From: Triplophysa rosa
Lineage: Eukaryota; Chordata; Actinopteri; Cypriniformes; Nemacheilidae
DNA: 64,000 bases
Direction of reading: 5' to 3'
Assembly: GCF_024868665.1 (NCBI RefSeq)
Contig: NC_079905.1
Location: forward strand, 7,604,379-7,668,378
The notes below the pieces were generated by a model, which was given only the letters and a program-made list of their open reading frames with translations, searched no databases and had not been told where the DNA came from. The position numbers and the translations under genes were made by a program. This document shows, in pieces, positions 34,901 through 49,900 of this stretch (position 1 is its first letter; every line of letters begins with the position of its first letter).

Positions 34901-37900
34901 CACAATACATCTAGAAATGCTGATTAAATGAACATTTGGAATGGTCCCTTAATGTTTTCTGAGGCTGTATTTAAAAAGTTTTGGCAGTATTTCAGGACCA
35001 AAAGCTAGTTTGTTTGTTGATCATTAGTATGTGGCCTGATTTTCATGAACCCTGGCAATCCATCTAATCTCCTGCACGTGCCACTATAACCCCGATGCCT
35101 TCACAAACCACTAATCCTTAATGCATCTTTGCCTCCGTTAGAAAGAGCAGCACCTGCTTTTATCTGTCACACAACTGTCCCTTCTTCCGTCCAACACATG
35201 GCCCAGATTTTATGATCAGACCGAAATCCTCTGCTTTGTGTTCAGACCAGTGCTTCTCTTGGTTATCATGTGTAGGTAAAGTGAAACCAAAAAGACACTG
35301 TTCCTGGAACAGGTGTTTTGATAAAGATGAGCTGTAGGGTCATTTCAAGTAAAGCTTCTGCTGTTACCAGAACAGAATTAGTCTGTGTGCAGAGAGCGTG
35401 TGCTCCAGTTTGTAGATTAGCCCCACATAATGGGATCGGAGATCACCACCTGCTGCTTTCTCCTGCAGCTTGTGTCCCTCTTTCACTTTAATAATATGTG
35501 TTACACCTTTTCTCTCCAACAGCACAGCGTGTGCGCACGAGACAGGTGCTACAGACAGCTTGCGCCATCAAAACATCATTTTTAATCTAAAGTGCTGGTG
35601 TTCATTTTTCTGTCTGCAGTGGTGCCGAAAAGGACGGCATTTGGACACCTAAGCCAGATTGTTAAATACATAATAGTATTAAAAGTATTGTTCATTTTAA
35701 GAAAGATGTTACATTTTTCAAGCATAAAAAAAGTAAATTTCCTGGGTTTAAAAAAAATATATTGTTAGTTTAAGAGAAACTGAATTCATTCATTCACTAA
35801 ATGTCACCTTGACCTGTGTATGTGTATAAAAGTAATTTCAAAACTCACTATGAAAAGTAAAGTTAGTTCAGGTCTAGCATCATTGGTTTGCACTTTGGTT
35901 TAATATTTTTGCATCTAACGCAATGATGGCATCTCATTTATTAATTTGATCTATTGCCTTGTGTGTCCAGTTTCAATCAACAAAAGTTCTCTTGAAAAAC
36001 TTGAAAAAGTCTCTTCAATTTTCATTACGTTCTGCCGTCTGTTCCGCCCATCTCCTCTCTCTCTTTACCTGTTTTGGATCTTTATAGGGTGTTTGAATGT
36101 TTGTCATCCCTGTCACCCCTGTTCCCATCCCCCTCTTCCTAAATGCCATGGCCTCCTGACTCCCTCGAGTACAAATCCTCTTAAGCAAAAGTTGGATGGG
36201 AATTCAATTGCGACAGAGTGAGGATTGGAACAGATCAGCCACTGAAGCGTCAAAATCGCCTCCAGCTTTTATCTCTGCAGATAAGGGCCCTTTTGCGGCA
36301 CCGAGTGATGAACAACTCTGGCAGGTCATCATTTTTGATGCCTATGTAAAGGAATGGGCAAAAATATATTCCGTCAGCGCAAACTTTTGGGAGAAAAGCT
36401 CCAAGTCACTTTTCGATTCGTGTGCTATTAGCGAAATATTTGAATAACCCTCCTGTATAAGAAACTATTAAGAAACATTTTAATAGCACTAAAAATGTAT
36501 TTAAGATTAATTGTGGTTTAAAATTCATGTCTTCCTAATCCTGATTTTAAATAAGGTCTTAGCACACTTTAACTGACAAATGTTATGCCTACAGTCTTAG
36601 ATATATTAGGAAATTCAAGTGTACATTTTCTGTAGATTTTTAATTGTAGATGTCAGCATCTTCCATTTGTTTAATTTATTTTGGTGAATTTGTCTACATT
36701 TTTCTTGTACCGCTAATGTTTTTTACACAAAAGATTGGAGGTCTTTGGGACCCCAAACATAAGACTATTAAAGTTAACCTCAACAGAATGTGGGGTTTAA
36801 AACTCTCGGTAGTTTAATGATTACAACACCGCAGGAGTCCGGAGAGTGTTAGGAAACAGAGGCAATCCTTAATGTTCTCAAAAGGACACTGTGGCATTGT
36901 TGCGTTCTGGCCTTTGTTCTCTTTCTGTTCGAGACTATTGCATGCTCGGGGTTCTCTAACCACTGAGAGGTTAATGAGCTGAAGCTAAAGAACTCTTCCA
37001 GAGCTTCCTGTCTGGGATGGAGGGGCGTGAGACTGGACAAAACATCCCACCAACAATCTGAAGCATTCGGCTCCACTTTAGCGGTGGCTGAAATCTGGAT
37101 TAAATTAAATTTTGAACTGGCAGCTAATTTATACGTCATTGTGCCTCAGGCAGCTTGAAATTTTTATGGGTGGGTGGGGTTTCGCAGCACAAAGCCCAGA
37201 CCTAATGCTGATTGAATCAATGCAGACTGAGGGAAACGTGGACCTTTTGAAGTGGATGTTGTGAGAGAGGCGCCTGTTACCGGCTGGGTCACGTGATGGG
37301 GGTTTATGTTATCTCATATCTCATGGTGCCACATTTGACCCTTGTTGCAGTGCATTATGGGGAGGTTTAAAAGAAGCTTTGTGTGTTGCAGAAACCGTGC
37401 AATATCACGGTCAACCATTCAAATTCACTTTATTTCTATAGCACCTTACAGTTCAAACTAAGTTTGCCAAGGTGCTGTACAAGAATATTAAACGAACCAC
37501 AATATGTAAGAGAGTAAAAACAGACAGATAAAACATAAATACATTACAAAGAGTCAAAAGCACAAGAAAACAAATGTGTTTTTAGCTTCGATTTAAATTG
37601 GGCTAACGTGTAGGGATGTTCCGATACCCTTTTTTCCTTCCCGATACCGATTCCGATACCTGGGCTCAGGGTATCAGCCGATACCGAGTACTGATCCGAT
37701 ACCAGGGTGTGTATCTGTGTACAGCTGTATATACTAGCCCTGTGTGAATTGATATAATTATTTTATGGTGTGCTTTAGACTTATCCCTTAATAAAACATG
37801 AACAAAAACATACAGTAAATTAGAGAGTATTTTTATTATCTGACAGACATTTGACAGTAATATTATTTATTTTTCTTAAGTCGCAGTTTTACTGGCTGGT

Positions 37901-40900
37901 TGGTCCACTCTGAAATACTGCCAAACAGCGCTAGCACTGGGGATGGGCATTTTTCAGTAATTTCATATTAGAATATTTGAGCTCATAAAAACGAATATTC
38001 GTTTATTTAAATTAAGTGAAAAAATACGTAATTTGTTTCGTTTTTATTTAGTCACAATTTCACATCAAGCTTATAACTATCATTAAATATTCATAATGAA
38101 CTAATATTAGATCCTGTATATAGGGTTTTTAATGTTGAAAAGATTAGCAACGTTGGAAAAAAAATACATAAAAACTGCATTTAAACCTGCGCAAAGCGAA
38201 ATCATACAAAAACCAAACGTACAAAACAAAACTCATATTGAAAGTCTGTGATATATGGTTATCTTCTTTATTTTGTTTAACATGTTCTTGATAAGAAAAA
38301 CAAGCATAATACAGTAGGTCTATTTTACTCTGTTGAAAGTCTGTTCAACAAGCCGACGGTTTACAAACCGACAGCGGAAAATGTGAATAATGCGTTGCGT
38401 GGCTCTTCTCTAACTCCCGGTAACAAAATCCATATCTGACAAGAATATCTGGCTTTATTGTTTATAATGTTGATAATAAATAAGGTAAACAGGCTTCTTG
38501 ATACCTCCATACCGACTGTTAATTGATCCTAAAAACAAAGACGGAGCCATTTTACTGCTTGTTGTTTATTACGTGACCGGCATTTGAGGAAGAATGAATA
38601 ATTCTGCTGATCACCATCGCAAATATTGTTTTCTTTGTCGTTTCATGGTCAGTGTCTGTCTTATTGATGTAAATGCAATGCAAAGCTAAACAAGTAAATT
38701 CAACTAAGCCTACCTAAAGAATTTCAACTCGTTTTAAAACAAACACCCGTGCGGATTTATTTATTTAACTTGAAGGCGACGACCCTGAAGTTCTTTGGAG
38801 GAAAATGCAGGTTTTAGGTATGGAGAAAGGTACCAGTCTTATGCTAAGGCCAAATTTATTAACATTAGTTGCAGTGAAATGTACATTTTAATGTTTAAAG
38901 TTATTGAAATCAGCATTAGTTAGCCCAACATATTTCTAACGAACAAACAACCGCTCCGAACAAGTCATGGTAATAAATAAATGAATCACCGAATCATTTA
39001 ATATTACGTTGGTATTTTATACCAACTTATATATAAGTAATGTAATGTTAACGAATTCTGTGGCTCACCAGTTTTTAAAACATGTTTGGTGATGTGAGCT
39101 GAGCATAACACGCGATCCGTCAGGCCGCCCTGTGTGAACTTAAAATATTTAAACTAGCTTGCGATCTGACTGTAGAAAGATTTGGACACATGCAAACAAT
39201 TTTTTATATTTTCTGTACATTATAAAGTAATTATAGATGAAGTGAAGAAGCGTTAAATAAGACAAGACAATTCTAAACCTGTGGTGATGCAGTGTTTTTA
39301 TGAAAAATAAAAATATTCAAATAGCTTTTTTAATTTTCTAATAATTATTGCGGATCGAATATTCGTGCATGTCCCTAGCACATTTTCATTTCTTCTTCAC
39401 AGCACAACTTTCTGTGTTTGCAATATGAGCAGTGAAGAAGCATTGCCATTTGCAGCATTAAGCAAAGCTAGCGGGCATACCTACGTCCTGTTTAAGAAAT
39501 TGGTATCTGATCGGTACATGGATTCAAGTACTCGCCGATTCCGATACCAGAATTGTATGTGGTATCGGCGGAATTTCCGATACTAGTATCGGTATCGGAA
39601 CAACCTACTAACGTGGGAGCAATCCTGACAGATAGTGCAGACTATTCCATAGCTTTTGCTTTCCTAATTTGAGGTTGTTATCCAGAAGGAAGCAGAGATT
39701 TTTTGCCTCCGAGGTAAGGTGTGGATTTAGGGCGCCGAGGTCAGTTGTGTCTCCGCCAGGTTTTCCATTCGGCCCAAATAAGATAATTTGTGTTTTGTCT
39801 GCATTTAGAAGCATAGAGTTATTTTTGAGCCATTCTTTGATTTCTTGCAAACAGGCTTCCAGTCTTTTATACGCAGAGTTATCAGTTTGTTTATTCGGAA
39901 TGTACAGTTGGGTGTCGTCTGTGTAACAGTGATAGGATACCCCCAAATTTGCTCATGATGGAACCCAGGGGTAGCATATACAATGAAAATAACTGTGGTG
40001 CTAAAATCGATCTCTGGGGTACGCCACGAGCAAGTTGGGCCATCGAAGATAACGAGGTACCTATCCTATCTGAGAAACTCCTATTAGTTAAGAACGATTG
40101 AAACCATTTCAGAACTGTGCCCGAAATTCCGATGGACTGTTCAAGCCGAGATAGGAGAGTCCTGTGGTCTACAAAATCAAAAGCTGAGCTTAGATCTAGC
40201 AACACTAGTGCCACAGCATCTGTGGCCATTAAGATGTCATTGAAAACTTTTAATAATGCAGACTCAGTGCAGTGTTTCCCTTACCATTGCTTTAGGGGGG
40301 CGCCCCGCCCCTCCAACCGCACCTCCCGCCCCCCTTGAAGTTCAAGTTAATTTTATTTTTTATATAGCGCCAGATCACAAGAGAAGTCATTTAAGGTTAC
40401 CTTTCCTATATAACATGTCTATACCTTGTTCTCGTATTAAACAAGCTAAATAGAATTATGTTATTAATCTTATTTACATGGCGGCATAGGCATGTAATTT
40501 CTGTTTCTACATGGTCGCGCCTTTACAGTTCCCCTTTGCTCTCCGTAACGAGTTCCTCCCCCATGCTCTTGCACACAGAGACACGTGCACGCACATCTAC
40601 AGGTAAGCACACTCCCTCCAGCGGACAGAGAGCGCAAATATGTCGCGTCAACCACCTTAAATTTAGATAAAAATATTGGCATTTTTAAACGCTCCCAGGG
40701 TGCTGAAAATGGCAACATTCGCTCTCCTGCTCCGAGTCTAAGTACAGAAAAGACGCATGCCCTGCCCCCCTGACAAGCAACAGTCCAGTTACCACCGGAT
40801 GACAGGTTTTCACCCAGCTTATCCTTCGTTCCATCCGGACCGCGAGACATAATAAACCGTTAAAAATATTAGACTATTTCTTTAGTCAAAATTGAGCAGC

Positions 40901-43900
40901 ACGTCTACATAACTGAGCTGCGCACTCAGGGAAAGTTATGTTGATTATTTTGCCGATATATCTTTATTTAGTGCCAAACGCGCTTCATTTGAACCCTTTC
41001 CGCTCCGTGAGCTCTGCTTCTCCCGCCAAAGACGCGTCACATATAAAGACCTGCAAACACCTAGAGCAGGTAAATAAATGGACACTTTTACTGTAAAAAT
41101 GTTTTTAGCTGTAAGTCACATTTAGCATTAATGATATTAAAAGGATTAAAAATCAGCATGTTAAGAGCATTTCATAATGAATCATGTTTTAATCAGAAAG
41201 ATTATTTAGAATCAGAAGTATGAATGGCATGGAAAGGCTACTTGTAAGTAACTTTGTAAGTACTTCTCATGATAAATTCATTTCAGTTGTTACATTTGTT
41301 GTCAATAGTTTTTTAAATATTCAAATAGACTACTAGGACTTCGCTTCAGCGCCATGGCGTACAACACATTTTATCAGTTACCAGGCCTTACTGTGGCTAT
41401 CAGAATATAAAATAAATGGCCTGATAAAACATTAGATTGATTAAATATTATTTATTAAAAAAAGCATTGTCCGGACCTCCGCCGCAAAAAAATATAGAGA
41501 GCACATCCCCCCCAAAGCCGTAAACCTAGGGGAAACACTGCAGTGCTATGCCATGTTTTAAAGCCTGATTGGAAGATATCAAAAATGGAATTTAGATAAT
41601 TTTGCAGCTGAATGGCAACAGCTTTTTCAAGAATTTTAGATACAAACGGTAGGTTTGAAATAGGTCTGTAATTACGTAGCGTAATAAGCGTTTTTTTAAG
41701 GATAGGGGTCACAGTGGCAAGTTTAAAACAAGATGGGACCGTTCCTGTTGAAAGACAATTATTGATAATACATAGAACATCAGGGCCGACTGTGTTGAAA
41801 TCTGATTTAGGAAGCGTGAGGGGAGCGCATCGTGAGGGGAAGAGGTTGGTTTGAGATTGGAGACAATTTCTCTGCAAGATCCAAGGGAGAGTGGTGTAAA
41901 CTCGCTCCACTGAGAGCTTGATAACGCAACCTCAGGGGCAGGTTGATGCGTAGTAGACACTTGAACTTGTATATTATTACTTTTAGCTGAGAAGAAATTA
42001 AGAAATTCTTCACAGTCTAACGAGGAAGTAACAGATGAGGACTTGGCAGGGGGGTTTAATACAGAGTCCACAGTCGAGAATAGGGCAATGAGTGTTTTTT
42101 ACAATAATATCTGATAAAAATGCATACTTGGCGGATCAAGCGGATTTTTTGAAGTTGCGTAAAGAGTGTATTAGCCTTTCATGTGTTATTTGAAGTCTGT
42201 CTTTCTTCCATTTATGTTTTAACTGCCGGCATGGCTGACGTAGCGATCTAATATCTTCATTGATCCAGGGCTAGTGCTTGTTTCGATGGCATCTGAGCTT
42301 TTGGGGGGCAATGAAATCCAAAATGTCCGCACATTTACTGTTAAAATAATGAACCTGCTCATCAACATCACCATAAGAGATGGTAGGATCAAACAGAGGC
42401 CGATTCTCAGACCCTAAATACAGTTCAGAGAATGTATGATTAGAATAGGATGTCAAAGTACGAGACCAGCGTGCCTGAGGTGGTAGCGTTATAGGTGGAG
42501 CTGGAAGGCATGTGGAAAAGAATACTGGTCTGTGATCAGAGAGTGGTGTGTCACCAATGGTGATCTCGGCCACGGACGACCCATATGTTAGTATTAAATC
42601 GAGCGTATGGCCATGACGGTGAGTGGGACCCTTTACCTATTGAACAATGTTCAGGGCGGGCAATAAATTCTAAAACTCCTTAGCTAGAGTGTTGGCCTAA
42701 CAGCATACATGAATATTAAAATCCCCAAGTATTAAAATATGATCATAACTAGTCAAAACATCCCCTAATAAATCTGAGAAGTCAGATTTGAGAAGAGGGG
42801 GGGCGATAGATTAATAACAATAAAACAGGCTGCGGGCACTTTAGATGTATACCTTGGACGTCACAGCTACTGTAGGTGGCCATGGGTAATAATTGACAGT
42901 GCATCTTGTTTCTAATAACAGTCACAAGTCGGCCTCCCCGGCCGGTTAGCTGAGGAGAGTTAAAAAAGTCATACTCAGGGGGAACCAGTTCGGAGAGAGG
43001 TCTAGGATCACCTGATTTTATCCACGATTCCGTCACGAAGACGAAATCCAGATGAGTGGATGTAATGAGATCGTTGTAAATGAAAGTTTTGTTTGCCAGA
43101 GAGACCACGCGTTAACGTGCCCCATCTTGAGCTGCAGTGGATCCTGCTGTGCAACAGTAGCTTTGCGAAATGAGCGCAAATTGCAAAGCCTCGCTTTCCT
43201 TCGTCGGAGTCGCGGAGAGCTCATTTAAATTATACAATTTTCTGGAATTTTTTTGTGTAATCGACTGTTGTTTTCAATGTCGACTAGTAGGAGCTTACCG
43301 TTTCAATGACTAGTCGATTAGTCTCGCACATCCCTAGTGAATACCTTTCATTTTCTTTTTAGTCGAGTGTGTTCAGCCACCTAATTTGACCTAATTATAT
43401 ACATTTAAAATTAGTATAATATTAATTAATATTACTTGGGGTTGATTTTGTTGTGCAACCTATATACAAGATATTTCAACGCAAATCCCAGCATTATTAT
43501 TTCACCTAAAAGTACATAAAATCCAGAAATTCCTTGTGATAAGGAAAAGTTCACCCAAAAGTAAAAATTATGTCACATTACTCTTGTAATTTCAAACAAT
43601 TTCAAACATTTTGAAGAATGTTGTTAACTTGCCTCATTCACTTGCATTGGTTTTGTGTCCATAAAATAGAAGTGAATGGGTGCCAGTGCTGTTTGGTTAC
43701 CAACATTCTTTCTTCCGCAGAACACGAAAGAAGATATTTTGAAGAAAGTCATACAGGTTTGAAATGACAAGAGGGTGAGAAAACGATGACAGAATTTCAT
43801 TTTTTGAGTGAATCTCTTTAGAATAACATTGCAGGCTAATTATTTTATTATTTACGTTATTACCATTCTTTTCTATGCAAACATGCCGCCTTGATCATCT

Positions 43901-46900
43901 GGTGCAATTCATAGTGAATTACCTTCACAATGCTTATTTTGCTTCTTGGAGTTTTGCTTTATGATCCCCAGTGTGTTGGATTGTAGCTGAGAAAATACGT
44001 ACACCTGTTTTCATGCGAGTCGCGGTCACATACCCCGTGTCGCTGGTGTATTTAGATGCACACACAAGTGATTTCTCGACCCCGCTTTTCCGCATGCTGC
44101 TTAGTCTGATCACATAAGCTGGAGAGATGCTATCCCCCTGGGTCCCTGTCAAGACACAATCTGTGTTTCTCGAGACCTGGGGGATTTGCCAGACACGTTG
44201 TGGCTTGAAAGGCTGTGTTCAGCCCTCTCATGACGCTGTGCCAACACGAAACAGCAGCTCCAGTGAAGGTTTGCTCAGGAACATTTGTGCTTGTCCCTTG
44301 TTACATATTTATGGCCACATGCGCTTTTCCTTTGCTGCTGCAGGCATCAACGTGTGAAGTGTTTGAGATGGGATGCATTTTTGTACTGTTAGTATCAGAA
44401 GCCTGTGAATGCATCTGAACTTTTTTGATTTGAATATCATTGAAGGGTTCAGTATATACTTTCTAGTCGTCTAGTATCATCATTAAGATTCATACTCCCC
44501 CACTTTGCCATTGGTTGGACAATACGGGCTACTCAAGGACAAAGAGAGATGCTTTATTAGAGCATTTTCAACCTACCTTCAGCTACTGCTTGTAGCTGTC
44601 TCTGCATAGCAAAGTATCAATGGTATTTTAACTCTGGGAAAAATGACACACCTTTACCTGTTTAGTGTCTAGGCCCATTGACTTCCAGCCTGTCTTGTTC
44701 CTCACCACACTTAAGAGATCCGGCATGTCCAGTCCATGTTATTTCTTTAGGAAGTCATGTCTTTAAAACTCAATCAGAGCAGCGAAACTAAACACGGCAG
44801 CAGGCCCGGTCCAGCTCTTTTCACACCTGACTAATGCCGTTTATCCGTTATTCTCTCTCAGGAGCTTTTAAAATGGAACCTGTACATGGCAGAAGCATCT
44901 GTTTCTTAAAACATTCACCTTGATTCTCGCACAGCATGTTCTGTGGGCTCCTGTGAGAGAACCTGTCAGAGCGCTGCACTGCGCTTTCATTTCCTGTCTT
45001 GGCAGATTCTTTTCTGCGTCAGTGCGGGCCTGAGATGTTACAAGACCTTAAAGAAGTCTGTCATGTTGAGGTTAAACGTTTGTTCTGGGAGCATAGCAGA
45101 AGCTGCGTTGCATTATAAGTAGGACTGTCAATCGAAACTATTTAGTAGCATTCAATGCTAAATGTTCCAGATCTTTTTTAGAACAATATTAAATTGTTAC
45201 GTTTGTTAAATGTGTTGTTAACAGCTATCTGGTATTCTTAGTAGTTGTTTTATTCAGACAGTTTAGAAAAAAAATAACAAAGATCTCTAAAACATCAGGA
45301 TTTGAAGCCATCTCTTTTCTTGCCATGTCTTTAAAAGGATATTAAAGTGTCTCCTGGGTACCCGTATTATTGTATTGCTGTATCTCCAAGATAAAGTTGT
45401 TTATCCCCATAATGAGGTTACTGATTTATGCCCTGCTCAGGGCGTATTTTGTGCTCCTAAATCAATGATGTGATTTTCTTCTTGGTGAAATGTGTACAAA
45501 GTTCTTCTGTTTGATGAGTTATACTTATCAGAGATCAGCATTGTGGTTGCTTTGCCTTATCAAGTGCTTGTGTATTTAGGATAGCTTGCAAAATAGTTAT
45601 TTAAAATGAACTTTAAATAATAAAGAAGATCTCAAGGTATTGCAGAGCCATGCTTAACCATATTAAGCACTTCACAGAAATATGCAAAATGTGTAATATT
45701 ATATTCGTTTTTCACTTTTATATGCACACCTGCTGTTAAGTAGTTTCATTAAAATGATAGTTCACCCAAAAATGAAAATTCTGTCATCATCTACTTACCC
45801 TCTTGTCATTTCATACCTATATGACTTTCCTTCTTCTGCAGAACACACGAGAAGATATTTTGAAGAATGTTGTTAACCCATTCACTTACGTTGGTTTTGT
45901 GTCCATACAGTTGAAGTGAATGACAGCGCTGTTTGGTTACCAACATTCTTTAAAATATTTTTTTTGTGTTCTGCTGAAGAAAGAAAGTCATTCAGGTTTG
46001 AAATGACAAGAGGGTGAGGAAATGGCAACATCATTCCTTTTTGGGGGGGGGTGAACTATCACTTTAATATTTTGACAGAATTTTAGAAACCAAAAAAAAT
46101 AGTCTGTTACAGAAAACACTGGTATTAAACTTCAAAGGGTATAAAATAGGGTAAAAAAATGTAAAATGTATCCTTTCTCCTGGAAGCATAAGATTATATA
46201 ATAATTATTCTCCCCCATCAGTCACTGATACCTGATTTGTATTCATCCGTCATCCTAGAAAGGAATGCAGCTGCATGAGAGGTGTTTTATCAAATCAAAT
46301 ATGAAATCAAATCCCTCTGAGCTTTACAAAACTATCTTGTTTCTTCTCTAACCGGAGGGGACAGACCTGCCGCACTGTTTCAGATATTTAACTTATTTCA
46401 TCTTTATTCAAAACTTCAAGCCAGTTTCTCAGCATATAACGTTTTCCGGCTTAAAAAAAAAACAAGGATTTTTAAGAACTATCAAAAGCATGTTTAACTG
46501 GGTCTAAAAATCACAGTGCAAGCGCCATCCACCAGAGAGCCACGAGAAACCTTGAGAAATAACACCACTATTGTAAAAGGTCAGATGCGTGTTGAAGAAG
46601 CAGTTTGAGTTCATCATTAGGAAGGTCCCTTGGCAACCGCCGAGTAAGGCTTGTGAAATGTTGGCATTTCTACTGTAGAATGGATGTGAAAATCGGTGAC
46701 TTCAATATTTGCACAGGTAAAAACAAGTTGTTTTGACCTTGCAGTGAATGTAATTATTGTTATTGACATCTCAGTTTGGATAGATACAAATCTAGAGCCT
46801 TTACACCTCTGGGCAGGTTGTCAGCCTGTGTCTGTCAGCCTGGAAACTATAAAATTGATGTTTTTCCTCACATGGGAGCAAGACAGGAAGTCATAGGTAC

Positions 46901-49900
46901 AGTATGATTCATCTGGAGGAAATATAATTTTATTCTCATATCTGAAATGGATTGTTTACAGTGATTCATTTGATGACTTGTTTTCAATATGCAAATATAT
47001 GAAAGGATGTTGTTACACTGCAACATGCGATGCTGAGGCATAAACGTAGATGTAAACCGGTGGGATAAAAGAATCAGATTTGTGTCAAAATATTAAATAT
47101 AAATGTTAACTTGTTTGCTGTATCACTAAAAATGATTCAAAGAACAGTATTGACAAGAAAAAGAGAAACCGCTCGCTGCTTTTTAGTTTATTTCTGACTG
47201 TTTACTAATAGTTACACAAAAATGTTTATTTAGAAATGCCTGGATGTACATGCTACTGGTTTAATTTTACGTTGTTTTAATATTTTACTTTTTAAATTAA
47301 GTTCAGGAACATACCAGTTTTTGCTGCAGTATCGAAAATTGGGACATTCCACTTATGGTATGAATATGAAATTTTGGTATAGTGACAACCATGTTTTTAT
47401 ACCTTTTTATCTGCACTGCTTTTGTTTTTTCTCTTAGTCATCAAAGCATATTTTCGTTTTTTGGGGGGGTTCATTCACTGTCTATAAAGCGGATGAATGA
47501 AAAGCAGGCTTTTTAAAATATATATAATTATGATACAGTCTTATGAAAGTGTTGATATAAACAATGGCAATTCATAGCATTCATCAGATTGTCCACTTTT
47601 ATTAACCCTAGCACAGGATCGGTATTTACGCCCCTGCTCCATTTCATAGGCTGGCATCTTTTCGTGCTGGCAGTCCAGGCCCTTATGAGCTGGACGGCCA
47701 GGATACAGAGGAAAAGGTTGGCAAGTATGTATGTGCTTGCAAAGTTTGTGTCCTCCGTACGGAGCTGTACCTTTTTTGGTATAATTTTACCTCTTTTTAA
47801 AAGCAAGAAAATGAAGTAAGATTTGTTCATCTGTGTAGTCTTCAGTATACGCTTACATTTTATATGAATAAGTGGTAATATGTTTCTTTTGTTGTTGTTG
47901 CAAAAGTTGTTGCCCCTGCAGCTATGGGAAAGAGACCCTTTTTATCCATACACGGGGCACAAGCCCAGGAATGTGGCGCCGGCTCGCTTATGTCAGACAG
48001 CCGTTTGTTTTGGAATCTGAGAGGGTATTAATGTGTGCTGGGCCAGTGCACTTGCTTCCCTTCCCAGCATGCTTTCACTAGTTTTTTTGGCTATGAGAGC
48101 GCTAGGCAAACCAGAATTGTGGAAAAAACATCTGCGAGCAAAGTCCAAAGATGCTAATCCAACGTCAGTTCCTTTCTTTTACATTTACCTACATTTTATT
48201 TCTGTCAGATGCCTCTGTATTCAATTCAGATTTGAAAAATGCTTTACTTTTGGATTCCGTTTAAAGAGAGGCCTTGAATTATTGTACAAAAGACTACAAA
48301 CCTCGCCGTTATGTGAATGGAGAGCCTGGAAAGAATCAGCAGAGAGGTTCTTTGTGGGATTTCTTTGTGATTGATATAGTCACCTCTGGAGCACAAAACT
48401 GTGGGGGCTTGTATGTTGGAGGTCCGTACGGTTGATTCCTCACTGTGTTGTGCTATGCTGAGGATTAGTACTCAATAAGCACTTCCTTCAAAGTTCTAGA
48501 CGTTTATGTAGCTCAACATTAGCGTGCTATCCCTTGATCAGTCAAAGTCAGCTTCAAAGCATTTCTTAGCCCGCCCCGCAGAGAAAGAGGAAAGGTCTCT
48601 TGTGTCTCACAGGACCGATGAGGAGATTCTGGTTTGTAGATTAGTCTCCTCGCAGCCCATGAATGATGTCACCCCCTGGACGTGTTCCAGGCCCGGTCTG
48701 GTTTGGGCTTGACTTTGATTGGTGTCCACTTCCTGGAGAAGCTCCCCGTCGTTTTCCTCATCTCATTTTCCTGAATTAGTTCCTGATTATGAACCTTAGG
48801 AGAGCAATAAAAACTTGGGCCTAGGAGAACACAGATTCATAAGTCTTCTTTCATTGTGCAAGTGCAGCATTTCCACAGCAAATGAGCTCTGAAGCATAGT
48901 TGACTTTTTAAATTATACTACTATTATTCAACTTCCAGATTACGTCTGGTTTTGTGTTGATGCGACTTGAACAACCGTTCAGTGTGTGGAGAATGGATTG
49001 CTTGTGACTCAGAAGATGAAACAGAGGACTATTGTTTCCAAATCAAATCCGAAATTGTTACCAAACTACTTAGAAATGTCATCAGTGATGAAGGCAACAT
49101 CAAACGATACCAATTTTGTGGCTTTCATTTAAATTTCTGTGATTTTTTTTCCTTTTGGTCCAATTGGCTAGATTTTGGATAGCAGCTGTGCGCAGTTTCT
49201 CAACCAGTGCTCAACCTGACCTCTTCTCAGATTCAATAACAGCGTGAAATGTAATCGAATAGAATGCTGGGATCTCGAGATGGATTTTTTAATATTGCTT
49301 GCTGTTGCGTTTTTTATCGCTACAATCCGTCCAAAAACATGACATGTGCTGTGTTTGTCTACATGGAGCAACAAATAAACAATTGAGCAATACACTGAGT
49401 ACCAAAGTACTTAGTTTATTTGTCTTCTGGGTATTTGGTATAAATAAACACATCCCAATTCTCCATCACAAACTTTTACACTTTGCTGTTGTTACTCCGC
49501 TTGGGGTGTCCATGTCTTTTTTAATCCTGATTAATCTTCCCAGATACACACCTTGCTGACTGATGGTGCTTGGGGGGGTCTAAGTAGAGGATAAGATATC
49601 TGTATTGATTGTGGTATAGATCCGTTCCTCACAGTTTGTATAGAACAGGGGTCACCAACTAGCGGACTCCGGCGAGATGCGTCCATCCGGACCTCAAAGC
49701 CTTTTGACATCATAAATAAATGAACGCCTAACATTATTTTCTAATGCAATCAAATTTATACCAGGCACATCAAGGTCCGCTCAGTAGCAGTTTACGGACA
49801 GTTAACATTTGCACACTGTTGCTATGTTCAGACGTCGACGAGTGAAGAGAGCCGCAACAGACTTGCTGCACAGCGCGCAGACAGATGTAACTGTCAGTGA

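Larger units (their letters stand above)
37420..43225 (-). mobile_element. degenerate L2-like non-LTR retrotransposon, twice interrupted
   Basis: Reading on the minus strand from about 43225: an apurinic-type endonuclease (DFVFVTESW, then [31 protein letters not shown] near 42540), then reverse transcriptase ([81 protein letters not shown]). The 3' end (37420-37602) has CACTTTATTTCTATAGCACC, a usual LINE tail. Frames are broken by stops, frameshifts and two insertions (37611-39607 and about 40272-41546). The catalytic box reads YTDD where YADD is usual. This is a dead copy in sdc2 intron 1, antisense to the gene. Confidence 0.85.
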
